Below are positions 1 to 11,742 of a stretch of 64,000 nucleotides of DNA, in pieces. Numbering within the stretch: the first letter of the stretch is position 1; the number at the start of each line of letters is the position of its first letter. A program made the position numbers and the translations under genes. Below the pieces are notes generated by a model, which saw only the letters and a program-made list of their open reading frames with translations, had not been told where the DNA came from and did no database searches. Where the stretch lies: the NCBI RefSeq assembly GCF_001638985.1, contig NW_017265155.1:372001-436000 (forward strand), given 5' to 3'. This DNA comes from Phycomyces blakesleeanus NRRL 1555(-) (lineage: Eukaryota; Mucoromycota; Mucoromycetes; Mucorales; Phycomycetaceae).

Positions 1-256
1 ATAGTATAGGTCTTTACCTAAAGGAAAACAATATAGAAGCTAACACAGGTTCCCAGATTCTGAAAAGTGCGTTTTTATGAGAATCGAGGTAGGAGCTAAG
101 TTAGGTCCACATATACCAAGGTAAAGTTTACATATATTTTCTTTTTTTACTGTAAAAAGAAATAAAAAGCTTACATTCAAAGTGACTTTATAAACTTTAT
201 ACACAGACCAAAACAAACGATATACAAAAATCCAGTATCATGTATAATTTCTACAG

Positions 257-489
257 ATTCAAGTACACCATCACTGGGTAGTTGTCGTGTATGTCACCAG
301 CTTAATGAGCCTTTACAAGCGTTGTTTGTTCCATCTTGTGTCCATATACTTCATTTCAGATGCGCAGAGCTACTACTAGACAATTATCCTACCTTTGAGT
401 GTCCAACCTGTGAGAAAAAATACCGTATTAGCAGTACCCACCCTAATGGGCCGAAGCTTCAAATTTCTCAGGTCGCTAAAGATCCATAG
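257..489 (+). CDS. RING-H2 zinc-finger protein, C-terminal exon (partial)
   Basis: This is the last exon of a gene whose 5' part runs toward or beyond the left edge. It follows an acceptor (ctacag at 251-256) and ends at TAG 487-489. The translation has a complete RING-H2 ligand set: C-x2-C-x14-C-x-H-x2-H-x2-C-x12-C-P-T-C, with the core CVHILHFRC. RING-H2 domains usually act as E3 ubiquitin ligases by holding an E2 enzyme. After the domain only about 20 residues remain. I could not build the upstream exon: a stretch at 3-80 is open in one frame, but joining it to this exon needs a splice I cannot prove. The substrate and family are unknown. Confidence 0.6.
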
Positions 490-1439
490 CATATTATTCT
501 CTCTTTTGTGTAATCTATATAATCTTTAAAGTTTGTGAAAGAGAGAGAGAATATAATTTAACAGTACTTTAAATCAAACTATTACATCTTTGACGAAATA
601 TTCCTACAAAAAATAATAAAAGATGTATTCTGTATTTTGTAATGTATCAATACCTGTCTACTCTCTTTATTTGAATTCAAATAATCTTTTGAACTATAAA
701 TATAATTGTGTGTGTATACATTAACGAATAGAGGGCACCGAGCTTTCACTGACATTTAAAGCACAAAAATGGTAGTATATAATGATTATTGTTTCATAAA
801 TACACCCATATTAAACTTTTTTGTGCACAGTATGTGTAAATACAACGAGGACATTATTTGTGTATTCAATTCACCACATCTTTCATGTCTCTCTTTCAAA
901 CAGGCATTTCTTTATTCCTTCTTATCTTTCATCTCTCTTCATTTTTTTTTCAGGTATCGCCTTTTGCTCCTATCTTATTATTTTATTTTTCATTCATTCA
1001 TTCATTCATTACAATTCATGCCATTCACAATGTCCATTCGGATTAGCCAAATTCAGTTATAAATTTCAAGCCCTTGGCATTCTCAAGAATTATTCTGGGT
1101 TTTCCTAATGGACTTTATAGATAAAAACAACCTATACAATCAAACACGGTAATGAACACAATTATAATAAAAGACATAATATATTATATTAATCTTCAGA
1201 TTTGTTTAACTAGATTAATTTTTCTTATAAGTGTGTCTGTCCTAATTACAACAATAACCTTTTCAATCAAGTAAAAAAAAAAGTTTAAACGCGTATTTTT
1301 TCATTAGAGTCAACAACAGCTTAAAAATTATTTTATTTATTTATTAAAGATATACATAAAGAAGCTATTCTATTTTATATGATTTCACTTAATGTTTTTT
1401 TACTAATGTAAAAAAATAAAAAGCATGACACCAAGTTCT
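490..1439. other. AT-rich intergenic stretch
   Basis: No coding signal is supported. It holds a GA run at 541-550, a TTCA run near 1000-1015 and short A/T runs. The overlapping small ORFs at 769-1108 are of low complexity (Phe/Ser/Ile-rich) and look like chance. Confidence 0.5.
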
Positions 1440-1745
1440 TTGTCCCCGCATTACGCGGCTCAATCTCCCTCAGGACGTAAACCTGACTTGGTAGCGAAGG
1501 AGGTGTGGGAATGGTGTTAATCCGTGGCGTAAGACAACAACCGGGTTCATCCCAACTACCCTATCTCATCACTGAGAAGGGCCTGCGAACGTACCAGAGA
1601 AACCTACCACAAAGTAGCAGGGTCCAGCGTGTTCGACTACCAAGCAACACCGTCAGTTCCAAAGAGCTTCGAACAAGGATTTCATGAAGAGTCGGCAGTA
1701 AACTCCACTTCCTCCCCGTCCTCCACTCAATAAACTTTCATGATG
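1440..1745. other. GC-elevated island, possible structured RNA (unassigned)
   Basis: Base composition rises sharply compared with the flanks. The stretch contains short self-complementary parts, for example CCGC-attac-GCGG near 1447-1459, and ends on the + strand in GGCAGC followed by seven T, which could be a Pol III terminator. I compared it by memory with U1-U6, U3, SRP, RNase P and RNase MRP RNA signatures and found no convincing match on either strand. It could equally be a transposon remnant. A 60-codon ORF inside is not supported as protein coding. Confidence 0.25.
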
Positions 1746-3541
1746 CTAACTCGGCGGCAGCTTTTTTTAAACATTGCTCGTCGCCATTGTTTCAGAAATT
1801 ATACAATTAAATTCACAATTCAGAACAATGTTGATCTGCGCCTCTAAGAATTAACTAAGAAGCTAGAGACGACGCACTTCCACTTTTTCCTGCACAGAAT
1901 GGAAAAAGAATGTCTCCCAATCGACCCATAGGTAGCGCGTCAAACTCAACTACAGGCAATCAGGGGGTACCCGTCTCCAGAGTATAAAAAAAGCTAAAGA
2001 GAAGAAAACCGTGTCGGTTGAATGGGCTTTATTTTGATATACCCGCAATCTGCGATTAAAGTTTGGGACTGCGCTTTTTTTTTTGCCAGGGGTGTTTTTT
2101 GCATCCCACGTCAGAGCAGTGACATAGCTGTATACTCTTTTTAGTAGGATTGTGTAACTATTCTATGACAGTAGTAGCAGCTTATAAAATTTAACTAAAA
2201 CATCTGTGCAAAACATCTTTGCAAAGTAAAGTGAAGCAAAGAAGTAAAGAAGTAAAAAGAGTAACGAATGGTTTAGTTTTAATCGGTATAGCAATAACTC
2301 TTAAAGTGGAGTACAAGTTTCTATAACAGTGATTCGTAGGTTACTCTAAACTGGTCTGTGCACTTCTTGTTAAAAGACATAAAAGAAAGTTTTCTTCTTC
2401 TTTTGCTTTTACTAGTAGACACAAAAGCAACCCAAAGGCTACTAAAAAATAAACACATATACACATTTTAAAGCAATATTTAAGCAAAAGTAAACATGTA
2501 TATTAACGAAATTTCATCACAATACGATAGGTGGCGGAATGCCGAATTCCTGGTTGAGTTTTATTGATATGAGGTTATACTGATAGTTGAAAGTTTCATG
2601 ATTTCCTATGGGTACTATGGAAAATAAGTAGTGTTTTTTTTTAAAGAAAATGCTGCAAGTCCACACCCTTTCTAAAATATTGAAGTTTGACTGTAATAAG
2701 CTGGACTACTAATAGGTTTTCAATATTTTATTGAACTTGATTCACACCAAAATTCATTATCATAGGGGTACTCAACAGTATTTTGTGCATAGTTTTAAAT
2801 TTCTAAAACAAAATTATCGGGGGAATAAACTTTTACCAATGTAGAAAAATATCTCCAAGAAAAGTATGGTAAGTTGCTACAAGTCCACAAACTATCTATT
2901 AAAGTAACTGTATTATTTTTGACTTTTAGGGACCAGATATAATGATTAGACTTTTCATAACAAGTCACATTTAGGTGGTTTGGTAAAATCGAAAGGTAGG
3001 CTCCCATCAGAAAACATCGAACCCGTAAGATTAGCGTATGTGAATAGCCCTTTATTATCTTTATTATTATTTACTCATATGTACATAGTCAAACACTCAT
3101 TCACCATAATATATCTCTTCCTACAATAAAGTACAGCATGGCTCGAGTGAATTAATGAGTATATATATTGTATGTGTTTGAACTGGAAATTACATAACTT
3201 GAATGGGATGGTGGTGAATGTTGTAGTATGGCTAAGTTTTTCGATGGGAAACATGCTGTTGTCGTTTATACAATACTGTTGAATTATATATAGGGTGACG
3301 TGAGCTTTACTGAGATAGGAGATCAGAACATCAAAGCCAAAAAAAAGGAAAGAAAATTGATGTAGGCATATCCTAAATATAAGCTGTGGTTTTGTGGATC
3401 TTGATTTTGATGTGTATTTTTCGATATCAAGCAACGATGGGATCGGATCGCCCCTTGGATGAGGCCGAAAATGGTAAAAGGATCTCAAAGAAGAAGGTCA
3501 TGTACAGCCAAGGCCCAAAGAACAAGGATTTCTTTGGCGAG
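1746..3541. other. Intergenic stretch without a supported gene
   Basis: The part from about 1860 to 2120 is somewhat richer in GC and has two long T runs (near 2075-2084 and 2094-2100). The rest is AT-rich. Open frames at 2795-3007 (-) and 3075-3488 (-) show no recognisable motif. The phrase CAAGTCCACA occurs twice (near 2659 and 2880), which may be a trace of an old repeat. Confidence 0.4.
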
Positions 3542-3550
3542 TATATAAAG
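3542..3550 (+). promoter_or_regulatory. Candidate TATA box for the small ORF at 3660
   Basis: TATATAAAG sits 110 nt before the ATG at 3660, a plausible distance for a fungal core promoter with a short 5' UTR. It is the main reason to start the small gene at 3660 and not in the overlapping frame at 3386. Confidence 0.4.
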
Positions 3551-3659
3551 ACTGGACATTTTCTCTATTTCCTTTTTTTTTATGTATATCTAGAAAACCT
3601 CAGCAAATACCATCACTACTACCACCTTACCACCTTTCCAAGCAAACACATCCTTTACC

Positions 3660-4055
3660 ATGCAATTATTCACAATCCAACAACACCTGAATTCAAAGCA
3701 CCAGATTCATCAAACTCAAGCACCAGTCTCAAAGCGTAGCACAAAGACACCCACCAAGCGATCCACAAATCGCGTCATAACATTAACTTCATCCATGAGC
3801 CACTGTATTCGCAACCTATCATCAGTGAAGAAAGTATTTGGCTGCAAAGGAAGCAAAAAGACAGTCGCATCCTCAATTGCCCCCTCGCCTTACTCTTTCT
3901 CTGGAAACTCCTGCATTCCTGGTGTGCCTTGTGAAAGCGAATACTCCCCATCATCTCGTCGTTTATCAGACCGGTCAATGGCCTTGGACTCACTTATATT
4001 TGATCACCCTTCGGTTACTATTTGCCTTCGCCCAGCAGCCTATCGCTCAACCTAG
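3660..4055 (+). CDS. Small orphan protein, 131 aa, Ser/Thr-rich
   Basis: This single-exon ORF starts at an ATG behind a TATA-like box and ends at TAG. The product is basic in its first half (KRSTKTPTKRSTNR, residues 25-38) and Ser/Pro-rich in the second, with the pattern SPSSRRLSDRS near residues 96-106. Such Arg-x-x-Ser sites often fit kinases, but that is inference. There is no signal peptide, membrane segment or domain I recognise. Base composition is less AT-rich than the flanks. It could be a lineage-specific short protein or a chance ORF. Confidence 0.4.
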   Translation: MQLFTIQQHLNSKHQIHQTQAPVSKRSTKTPTKRSTNRVITLTSSMSHCIRNLSSVKKVFGCKGSKKTVASSIAPSPYSFSGNSCIPGVPCESEYSPSSRRLSDRSMALDSLIFDHPSVTICLRPAAYRST

Positions 4056-5083
4056 ACTTTCGTTCTTATACACTCACCAGAGCCAACTAAAGACAAAATG
4101 TACATACTGTAAAACAATCAAGCCAAACAAAAACAAAAATTATATCTATCTATCTATTTATCTCCCCCTTTTTTTTGGTCTGTAATAATTTAAAAATAAG
4201 CACACAAGGTTGTCCTTCTCCTTTAATCATTTTATATATATAATTCTGTTTTATTTTATTTAAAAGTAAAAAGTAAATAAAAGTACCTTATCAATGTACC
4301 TTCTTTCTGTTTCCAACAAAATTCAAAAAATAAACAAGTATATTTGATATACAATAATAACATTTTTAACTTTTCGATACAAATGGTGTCCTTTTTTTTT
4401 TCAAATATTATCAGCCATGTACAAAATTTGATAATACCAGCTTCTTTGTCTAGAGTACAAGTAGAGCCATCAAACATATTGTCTAATAGATATTTATGCT
4501 TTATCTGATATTTCGATAATTAGCTGGTAATCGAAAGAAGAAACAGACGCTCTACAAAACATTGTACAAGAAAATACTAGGTCTGATAGAAATAAAAACA
4601 AGTGATGTGTAGTCTAGTGTTCCGATTAAAGACATTTAAAAATTTCCCTGAAATATTTGTCTACTATAGTAATTATTCAATGTTTTGTTCTTTATTTCCA
4701 ATACTAGGTGAATCAAAGGGTGGTCAATACTGATGATAGACTCAAAGTATCTGTAAGAAATTGATGATTCTTTAGTATATTAAAAATAAAAGAATTATAC
4801 ATGTGTATGTGTATGGACAGGGTGAACCCTCCCAGACCAGCTACCAGTTTATCAGGTTATACTGCAAAATAATAATTAAACAGCGACTAAAAAGGGCTTC
4901 ATTTTAAGTAAGAGATGATTTTTTGACCTGTCGGAAAATTCAATTGACAACTGAACCTGAATATACTTTTCGGTTGATTACAAATGGAGAAATAATCTGA
5001 TACTGTGAAGTGTTGCTCGTACACTGTTTCTGTGAGTGATAATAATATGGAATATTATAAATTTATTATTAATAAGCACAGTG

Positions 5084-5118
<35 letters not shown>

Positions 5119-5555
5119 CATTAAAATAACTGCCGTTTTCTTATGTAGGCTTAATAAATAGGTTTGTTGGGATGTCAAACGGGATACAAGGTTTGGTGTA
5201 TCATTTTGGCTGTTTTAGTCCGTCATTACTGTCACCAAAAAAAAAAGGGAAAAGAAAATTATGGCACATATAATATTTAATTACCCAAAGCGTGTGAAAA
5301 TTACGATTGATGTGCTAAATCTTAATAGCTTTGATGTCTGCAATGTAAAGAGGATCACAATATTATGCTTTGCTAAATATTGACCATTTTATTGATATAA
5401 TATTTGCTTGATTTGAAGTATATATTTTTATTTTATAAATATATATATATATATATATATTATGATTGTTTATGGAGGTTGGAGGGGTATGTAGGTTTAT
5501 GAAAAGAATTTGATGATATAAAAGAAAAAAAAAGAGAGACTCGGATATCTCTAAT
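4056..5555. other. AT-rich intergenic stretch downstream of malic enzyme
   Basis: No gene is supported. It carries a (TA)n tract followed by (TG)n at about 5083-5118 and a second (TA)n tract at about 5439-5461, close behind the malic enzyme stop codon and probably within or near its 3' UTR. Confidence 0.5.
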
Positions 5556-7507
5556 TTAGATTCTACTAGATTTCTGAAGAGCAATCAGGCTGTCACTGCC
5601 GTAGTTATCCTGGGAAGGGGACCACATACGCTCGGAGACATATTGGACAAGTTCATCATGCGATGTAATGGCCTTGATTTCCTCCGACTGTGCAGACTCT
5701 TCATTTACAGACTCTTGGCATACAGCGGCAGCAACAATAGCAGACACAGCTCTGATGCGGGTCAAGGAGGGATAGAGCCACCCACGAGCCTGCTCTTCAG
5801 GTGTAAGTGAATCTGCAAGAGCCTTTGAAGCTGCGTAGATCATATTGTCGGAGATTACAGTAGAGCGAGCCAAGATTGCACCGAGACCAAGTCCAGGGAA
5901 GACATACATGTTGTTGCCCTGTCCTGGAGTACGGACCTCACCAGTGCTGGCGATAGTGTAAGCAGGGAATGCGGTACCAGAAGCAAAGATGACCCGGTTA
6001 TCAGTAGACTCCATGGCCTGTTCAAATGTACACTCAGCAAGAGTAGCTGGGTTTGAGAGAGGGAAGACAATGGGCTGTTCGTTTATTTCGGCCAGACGAC
6101 CAAGTACATCGGGTGTGAATGCGCCTGGAGTAGATGACAGACCGATAAGGGCAGTAGGTCTGACGTAGTTGACAATATCCATGAGGTCCTTGTACTGCTG
6201 CTCCTCGTTGTCCTGGCGGGCATAATATATCTTGTGTTGCGCAAGGTTATCTCCACGATCAAGTGTGACCAAACCCTTGCTGTCCACAATCCAGAACATC
6301 TTCTTTGCGTCTTCTTCGGGAATGTCAAATTCCTTTTCAAAGTAGGTCTGGATCTGTTTGGCTACACCAATTGCGGCAGAGCCAGCGCCATAGAATACGA
6401 TGCGATGGTTGGTTGGCTCTACATTGGACTCAGAATGAACCTTGCGGATAGCATTGATTGCACCAGACAAGATAACGGCACCGGTTCCCTCAATATCATC
6501 GTTAAAACAGGTGATTTCTGACTTGTACTTCTCGAGGAGTCCAAAGGCATGCTCAGACGACCAGTCCTCGAATTGAATGATCATATTAGGGTATACTGTC
6601 TTGAGTGCATTGAGTACTGTGTCGACGGTCTCGTAAAATTCTTCATCTGCAGGACGGGTCTCTCTCAATCCAAGGTAGAATTCGTCCTCAAGGAACTTCT
6701 TGTTGTTGGTTCCCAGATCAAGCATAATGGGCAATGTTCTGCGAGGATCAATACCCGCACCAGCAACATAGAGCTGGAGCTTTCCAATCGGGATACCCAT
6801 ACCATTCACGCCAAGATCACCCAGACCAAGAATACGAGAACCATCTGAGATTACTGCAATCTGAGGGTCAAAGGCAGACTCTGAAGGGAAAGGACGATAC
6901 TGACGGATGGTTTTGCAGAGTGTGGCATGATCAGCCTTTGTAAGATAGAGACCATCGGGAACACCTGGACCAGCCAAGAATGGATAGATATTTGAGTACT
7001 CAAGGCAAGCTGTTCCTACCGTAGGAGTGTAGATTACAGGAGCAAGTTCCTAGATATTCGAATTAGTTTGTTGTTTTATTGTTTTGGCTTTCTTTGTGCT
7101 GTTCACCCTTTATTTATTTACCTCAAGATGATCGACAATAATTTTATAAAATAGACGGACATTGGTAGTTCGCAATTGAGCCATGAAAATGTACTTTTCA
7201 ATAGGGGCCTGTTTGGACCGAAGTTGCTTCAGGGCACGTTTCTTTTGGATCTCAAAGCTCTCGACACGGACTGGCATAAGACCAGAGATGCCTAATACTT
7301 GACGTTTTGAGGTCTCCATAGCCGTACCTAAAGTATGCATATACATATGTATAGGACATGTCAGAGTTATATTGACTTGGAATTTGATGTCCAAGAGTAT
7401 CCACAAATGAATGAGGAGGGAAAGGGCTAACCTTCGTTAGAGTAGCTAGAATGAACGCCAAGTTCATTGCTAGAGTGTGTGGGAATAGATTCGACAGATG
7501 GAGGCAT
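5556..7507 (-). CDS. Malic enzyme
   Basis: Malic enzyme oxidatively decarboxylates malate to pyruvate and CO2 with NAD(P)+. In oleaginous fungi the NADPH can feed lipid synthesis. Exons on the minus strand are 7507-7432, 7327-7122 and 7049-5556, giving 591 aa, close to the family's usual length; both introns are GT-AG (104 and 72 nt). Visible motifs are YTPTVGTA (about residues 101-108), SDGSRILGLGDLG, the divalent metal and malate site CFNDDIEGTGAV (about 272-283) and the dinucleotide fold VFYGAGSAAIGVA (about 312-324). There is no clear mitochondrial presequence: the N-terminus is short and not Arg-rich, so a cytosolic location is likely. Coenzyme preference cannot be read safely by eye. 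Identification is firm. Confidence 0.95.
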
Positions 7508-7551
7508 TTTCAGAAGAGGGATGAGATGAAAAGTAAAGCTGAACTGAAAGT

Positions 7552-7559
7552 CTTTTATA
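7552..7559 (-). promoter_or_regulatory. TATA box of the malic enzyme gene
   Basis: On the minus strand the sequence reads TATAAAAG, 44 nt before the ATG at 7507. The spacing implies a very short 5' UTR. Confidence 0.5.
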
Positions 7560-7897
7560 GTCATCAATCAACGGAAGGCGACGTTTGCGCTATCACGAGC
7601 ATCAGCATGATTAAGGCTGATAAATAGTGGATTCTGATTGGACGATTCAGTTTGGCCGTTATTGAATCACTTATGCGCACCCGCATCCCCTCTTTCGATT
7701 CGCTCGCTGGGTGAATTTCCCCCTTTTTCTTTTTTAAAAAAAACGCATCTATTTCTCTATTCCATTGAGCACATGTCAATTTCTCGGGTGGTCTTTGCCT
7801 GGCGCACGTATTCACATGTTGCCATGCCAACTTGACTAGATAAACCTTTTATATTATATAAAATATGTGGGGCTTAAAGTTAAGCTTTTGTGCTTGG

Positions 7898-7932
<35 letters not shown>

Positions 7933-9120
7933 GTTGTTGTTGTTGTTATGTGTGTGTGTGTTTGTATAGGTATAGGTATATAAGTGTATATATTTATATG
8001 TGTATGATTCAAATATAAACAAGCAAATCTGAATATATGAGAAAATCAGTTTGTTTTGTTTGGTTTATTGATATTTATAATGCAAATATGTATTAAATGT
8101 ATATCACTACAAAACTTGATCCACAAATAAGAGTCTACATGATACATTAGTGACTTTGGATTGATAAACAACTTCCTGGAACACATTTGGACAAAATACA
8201 GTTATGTTTTTGTGGATCGAATTCTAAGCACCTTCATTGAGAATTAAATTCAGAAAATATCCAGTAATGAAAGAAAAATAGAATTGGTCATCATTGTTAC
8301 CACGGTCATCATGGTTACTGAGCTTATCGTGTTTTATGAGAATCTAGAAAAACAAAGTAAAATAAAATAAAATAAAATAAAAATCTTGTATCATAATTAT
8401 CATTATTATCGTTATAACTATCGTCATCATTATCACTGAAAAATTCATACCGATAAAGATGTACACCCATTCACAAATCAAATCCTCCAGAGAGTATTTT
8501 GAAATGAATTTTTTTTCAGCATACACTCACACACACATACATATGTAGATTTATATACACCTGTACACCTACTTAAAACACATCAAAAACTTAATAGTTT
8601 CTCAAATACCCATATATTCTATTACTCATTATGTAACACACGCAATAGACTTCCGGATCTCTGCAAATTTGCCGGAATCTGATTCCAATTTCCACTCTAT
8701 TTTGGTCAATGTGGAGAAATCAAGGACCAAGACAAATAAGTCTTGGTTCAAAATAAAAATAAAAAAGATCAAATCAAATCAAATCAAATATATATATATA
8801 TATAATATACATCTTGTGTGTGCGTGTTTGAATACTATTGAAACATACTGCTAAGAAAAAAAAATATAGGTTTAAAATAATAAAAGTGAATTCATTCATT
8901 TATTGACTCACAAATTCATTCACCCACAGTTTTAGTCAGAGTTCTTTACATCAACTTGTTTCGTCATACTTATCACGTGTAAAGAAGTCCTTCCCAGAAC
9001 ATTTTGCTTAGTTTTTTCTCTTTTATTATTTTTAATTATTTTATTTAATTGGCTCTTTTAGCTTTTAACACACAAATACATACATACATACATACATACA
9101 TACATACATAAATACAAAGA
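7560..9120. other. Divergent spacer between malic enzyme and FIS1, with microsatellites
   Basis: The 1.5-kb spacer has a (TTA)n/(TTG)n run at about 7901-7947, a TAAAA run at 8357-8380, a (TA)n run at 8789-8802 and a (CATA)n run at about 9076-9110 just before the FIS1 ATG. Short ORFs here are not convincing. Confidence 0.5.
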
Positions 9121-9740
9121 ATGTCCGAGAAAGCATCTATGATTCTCGAAGCAGAAACTCCATTAAGCCCAGCAGAATTACAAGTGAGTTCAGTAATCAA
9201 CTTGACATTGTATTCATTAGTTTTGTAGGTTCTCAAAAAGCAGTTTGAAAGAGAAGGAGAGTATGTAACCACACAAACCAAATTCAACTATGCATGGGGT
9301 TTGGTCAAGTCAAGGCAATCTGATCAGATCGCACTTGCACTCACTCTATTGACAGGTAAAATATTGTATATTCTTATATATATATACTGATTTTTTTTTA
9401 AAAAAATAATATCGAGCAGAAATCTACACCGAGTGTCCAAATAGACGACGAGAGTGCCTTTATTATCTTGCTTTGGGACATTATAAGATATCCAACTTTA
9501 ACGAGGCTCGTCAGTTCAATAGTCAGTTGTTGAAACTAGAGCCTAGAAATGAACAAGCATTGGAGCTACAGAGATTGATTGATGAGAAACTATCAAGAGG
9601 TAATATTTGATATATCAGGCAACAATGTATTAACTAAAATCTTGTGTATGTGTGTAGAGGGTGTGATAGGATTGGCTATTATCAGTAGTGTTGTTGCTGT
9701 GGGAGCTGCATTGGTTGCAACAATTATTAAGAGAAAGTAA
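9121..9740 (+). CDS. FIS1: Mitochondrial fission 1 protein Fis1
   Basis: Fis1 is a tail-anchored protein of the outer mitochondrial and peroxisomal membranes that recruits the dynamin fission machinery through adaptors. Four exons (9121-9183, 9229-9355, 9420-9599, 9658-9740) join in frame to 150 aa, the usual length of the family. The TPR-like helical bundle shows [11 protein letters not shown] (about residues 37-47) and the strongly conserved [14 protein letters not shown] (about 74-87). The C-terminus (about 124-150) is a hydrophobic anchor, [20 protein letters not shown], ending in the basic tail IIKRK typical of tail-anchored proteins. The (CATA)n tract lies directly upstream of the start. 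Confidence 0.95.
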
Positions 9741-9949
9741 TGTACATACATATGTATATACACACACACACACTAGTATATATAAAATAAATATAAATAT
9801 AAAATAGCAGCTGTAGTGATTGGACCATCGGAGCAAGTTCAGTTATTGTGAAAATAAAATAAAATAAAATATATATATAATATATTTATATTTATATCTA
9901 AACATAACATATTCATGTCTTTTGGGGTGTTCATCCACTTTAGCCAATC

Positions 9950-11536
9950 ATGACACCTAATGCAAATTCCCTACCTCTTGCGATCGACACCCCAACTTCC
10001 CCTACAACTCTAGACACCAACCAACCATCTCTCAAAAGAAAACTGTCAATAGATCACTCTCAACGACCAAATCCAACCCAAACCAATCGCGTTGTTCTAG
10101 CAACAGATCACGAATGCCGCCCTGTTCGTCTAGAACCCCCAGAACGACAAACAGTTCAATCAACACAGCCAAGATGGCACAGCCAATCATACATGGTCTT
10201 TCTTGCCCTTCGTCAACACCCTGAACGTTCATTACCACGCACAGATCTAATCAGGGCAGCGCTTGCCTTGGACAAAAAAATTAGTGAAGAGCGTCAATTA
10301 CCACGGGTTTTTCGGGGCAAGGTAAACAACACGCTTCCCAATCAGTACACAAATTATTATTACTATTTTTTTTTTACTTAATTTGACATAAACGCTTGTT
10401 CATTATCAAATAACCAATTTCAATTGTAGACACCTATGAATTCGGCATCTGCAATCTTGACATACAACAGTGATCGTTACTTCGTTCCATTCAAACCAGA
10501 AGGCAGTCGATCTACCCATTTCAGGCTCGCTTACGAACCTGGCAATTTTTCAAAAGCAGTACAGGAGTATCGCAAATGGGAAAAGAAATTAGCAGAGCAT
10601 GACTGGCCTTATTGCTTTGGTGAAGTTAAACCATCTGTTCTGGCTGCCAAAAGAGAACAACAACAACAACAACAACAACAACAAGACCAAAAAGAAACCA
10701 CCCCTCCATTATTACCCTCCAACTCTTCTATTTCGTCCTCCTCATCTCTATCCTCATCTTCATTAAATCCAACTGAATTTGATACTTTTATAGCCGATCG
10801 TACAGCCCTGTCTCTTTCTCCACCCCAAAGTCCTGATCTGATCAAACCAGACCTCAAACCAGACCTCAAACCAGACCTCAAACCAGACCTCAAACCAGAC
10901 CTCAAACCAGAACCTAAACCAGACCTCAAACCAGAACCTAAACCAGAACCTAAACCAGAACATAAACCAGACCTCAAATCAGAACATAAACCAGATCAAG
11001 CATCTAACCCTAGTTCTGATATTAATATTCCTGCCACCCAAGTGTCTGACAGCTGGAGCCTCGACGAGCTGGATCTCACAAATGTACCAGCCTCTTGGCA
11101 CGATATTCTGAAGGTGGATGACTCCAAAATCCCTGGTGCAGGCAAAGGTCTCTTTGCCACACGTCGATTACCAAACAACACACCGATTGGATTCTATTTT
11201 GGAGTCCCAATGACAGAAGATGAATTTGATTCACTCAAGGACAACGTAGGCCGTGCTTCAGAATACTCGATCATGTATCGCAAGACAGTTTTGGATGCAA
11301 CTGATGAAAATGGACTTCCTTATAATGATCCAGAGGGTCCAATGTATTGCCCATTTCATTACATGAATGAAACCAATGAAGCACAAGCCAACATAAGCTT
11401 CCTTGAAGGTGCAGTGGTTAACCAGGTTATCTGTTGGACAAAACGAGTTATTGAACAAGGCGAAGAATTGTTTGTCTGGTACGGACGAGATGTTAATAGA
11501 CACTGGACTGAAACTAAAGGGTTTAGAGTCGAATGA
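9950..11536 (+). CDS. SET-domain protein with N-terminal winged-helix-like region
   Basis: Two exons (9950-10321, 10430-11536) join in phase 0 to 492 aa. Residues about 80-165 (from YMVFLALRQHPERSLPRTDL) resemble the Gds1-type winged-helix region of fungal regulators. A disordered linker follows with nine Gln, a Ser-rich stretch and a PDLK/PEPK repeat made from a 12-nt DNA repeat (about 10845-10995). The C-terminal 150 residues are a SET domain: IPGAGKGLFATRRL opens it, the pseudoknot part is MNETNEAQANISF in place of the classical NHS-x-x-PN form, and GEELFVWYG closes it, as in PRDM-like SET domains. Some SET proteins methylate lysines; whether this one is active is open. The winged-helix call is weaker than the SET call. 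Confidence 0.85.
10845..10995 (+). repeat. 12-nt coding tandem repeat (PDLK motif)
   Basis: The unit is close to GACCTCAAACCA, repeated about twelve times with drift to GAACCTAAACCA. It encodes Pro-Asp-Leu-Lys and Pro-Glu-Pro-Lys units in the SET protein linker. Such tracts vary in copy number between strains. Confidence 0.9.
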
Positions 11537-11742
11537 ATCCTAAGATGAGTCTGCTTTTTTTTATGTGTTGTATTTATTTATTTATTTATTTTATTATTTT
11601 TCAATAAATACAAAAAAAAACAATGGATGAGAGAAAGAGTGAGAGATATAGTGAGAGTGAGAGTGAAAGTGAAAAAGAAAAAGAAAATATATGCAAGAGT
11701 TGGATGGATACTGGGACAGAAAGGGAGAAGGTTTATAAGACA

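Noticed and set aside
1505..1687. 60-codon frame in the GC-rich island
   Set aside because: No motif, short, and the region looks more like RNA gene or element remnant.
3386..3739. 117-codon frame overlapping the small orphan ORF
   Set aside because: It runs through the TATA-like box and turns into a Phe/Tyr-rich low-complexity stretch; the 3660 frame fits promoter and composition better.
7638..7835. 65-codon frame upstream of malic enzyme
   Set aside because: Lies beside the malic enzyme promoter, overlaps another chance frame on the other strand and has no motif.
10609..10977. Repeat-rich frames antisense to the SET gene (GLRSGLRSGL and FEVWFEVWF types)
   Set aside because: They are the 12-nt PDLK repeat read on the wrong strand; the sense strand has domains on both sides.
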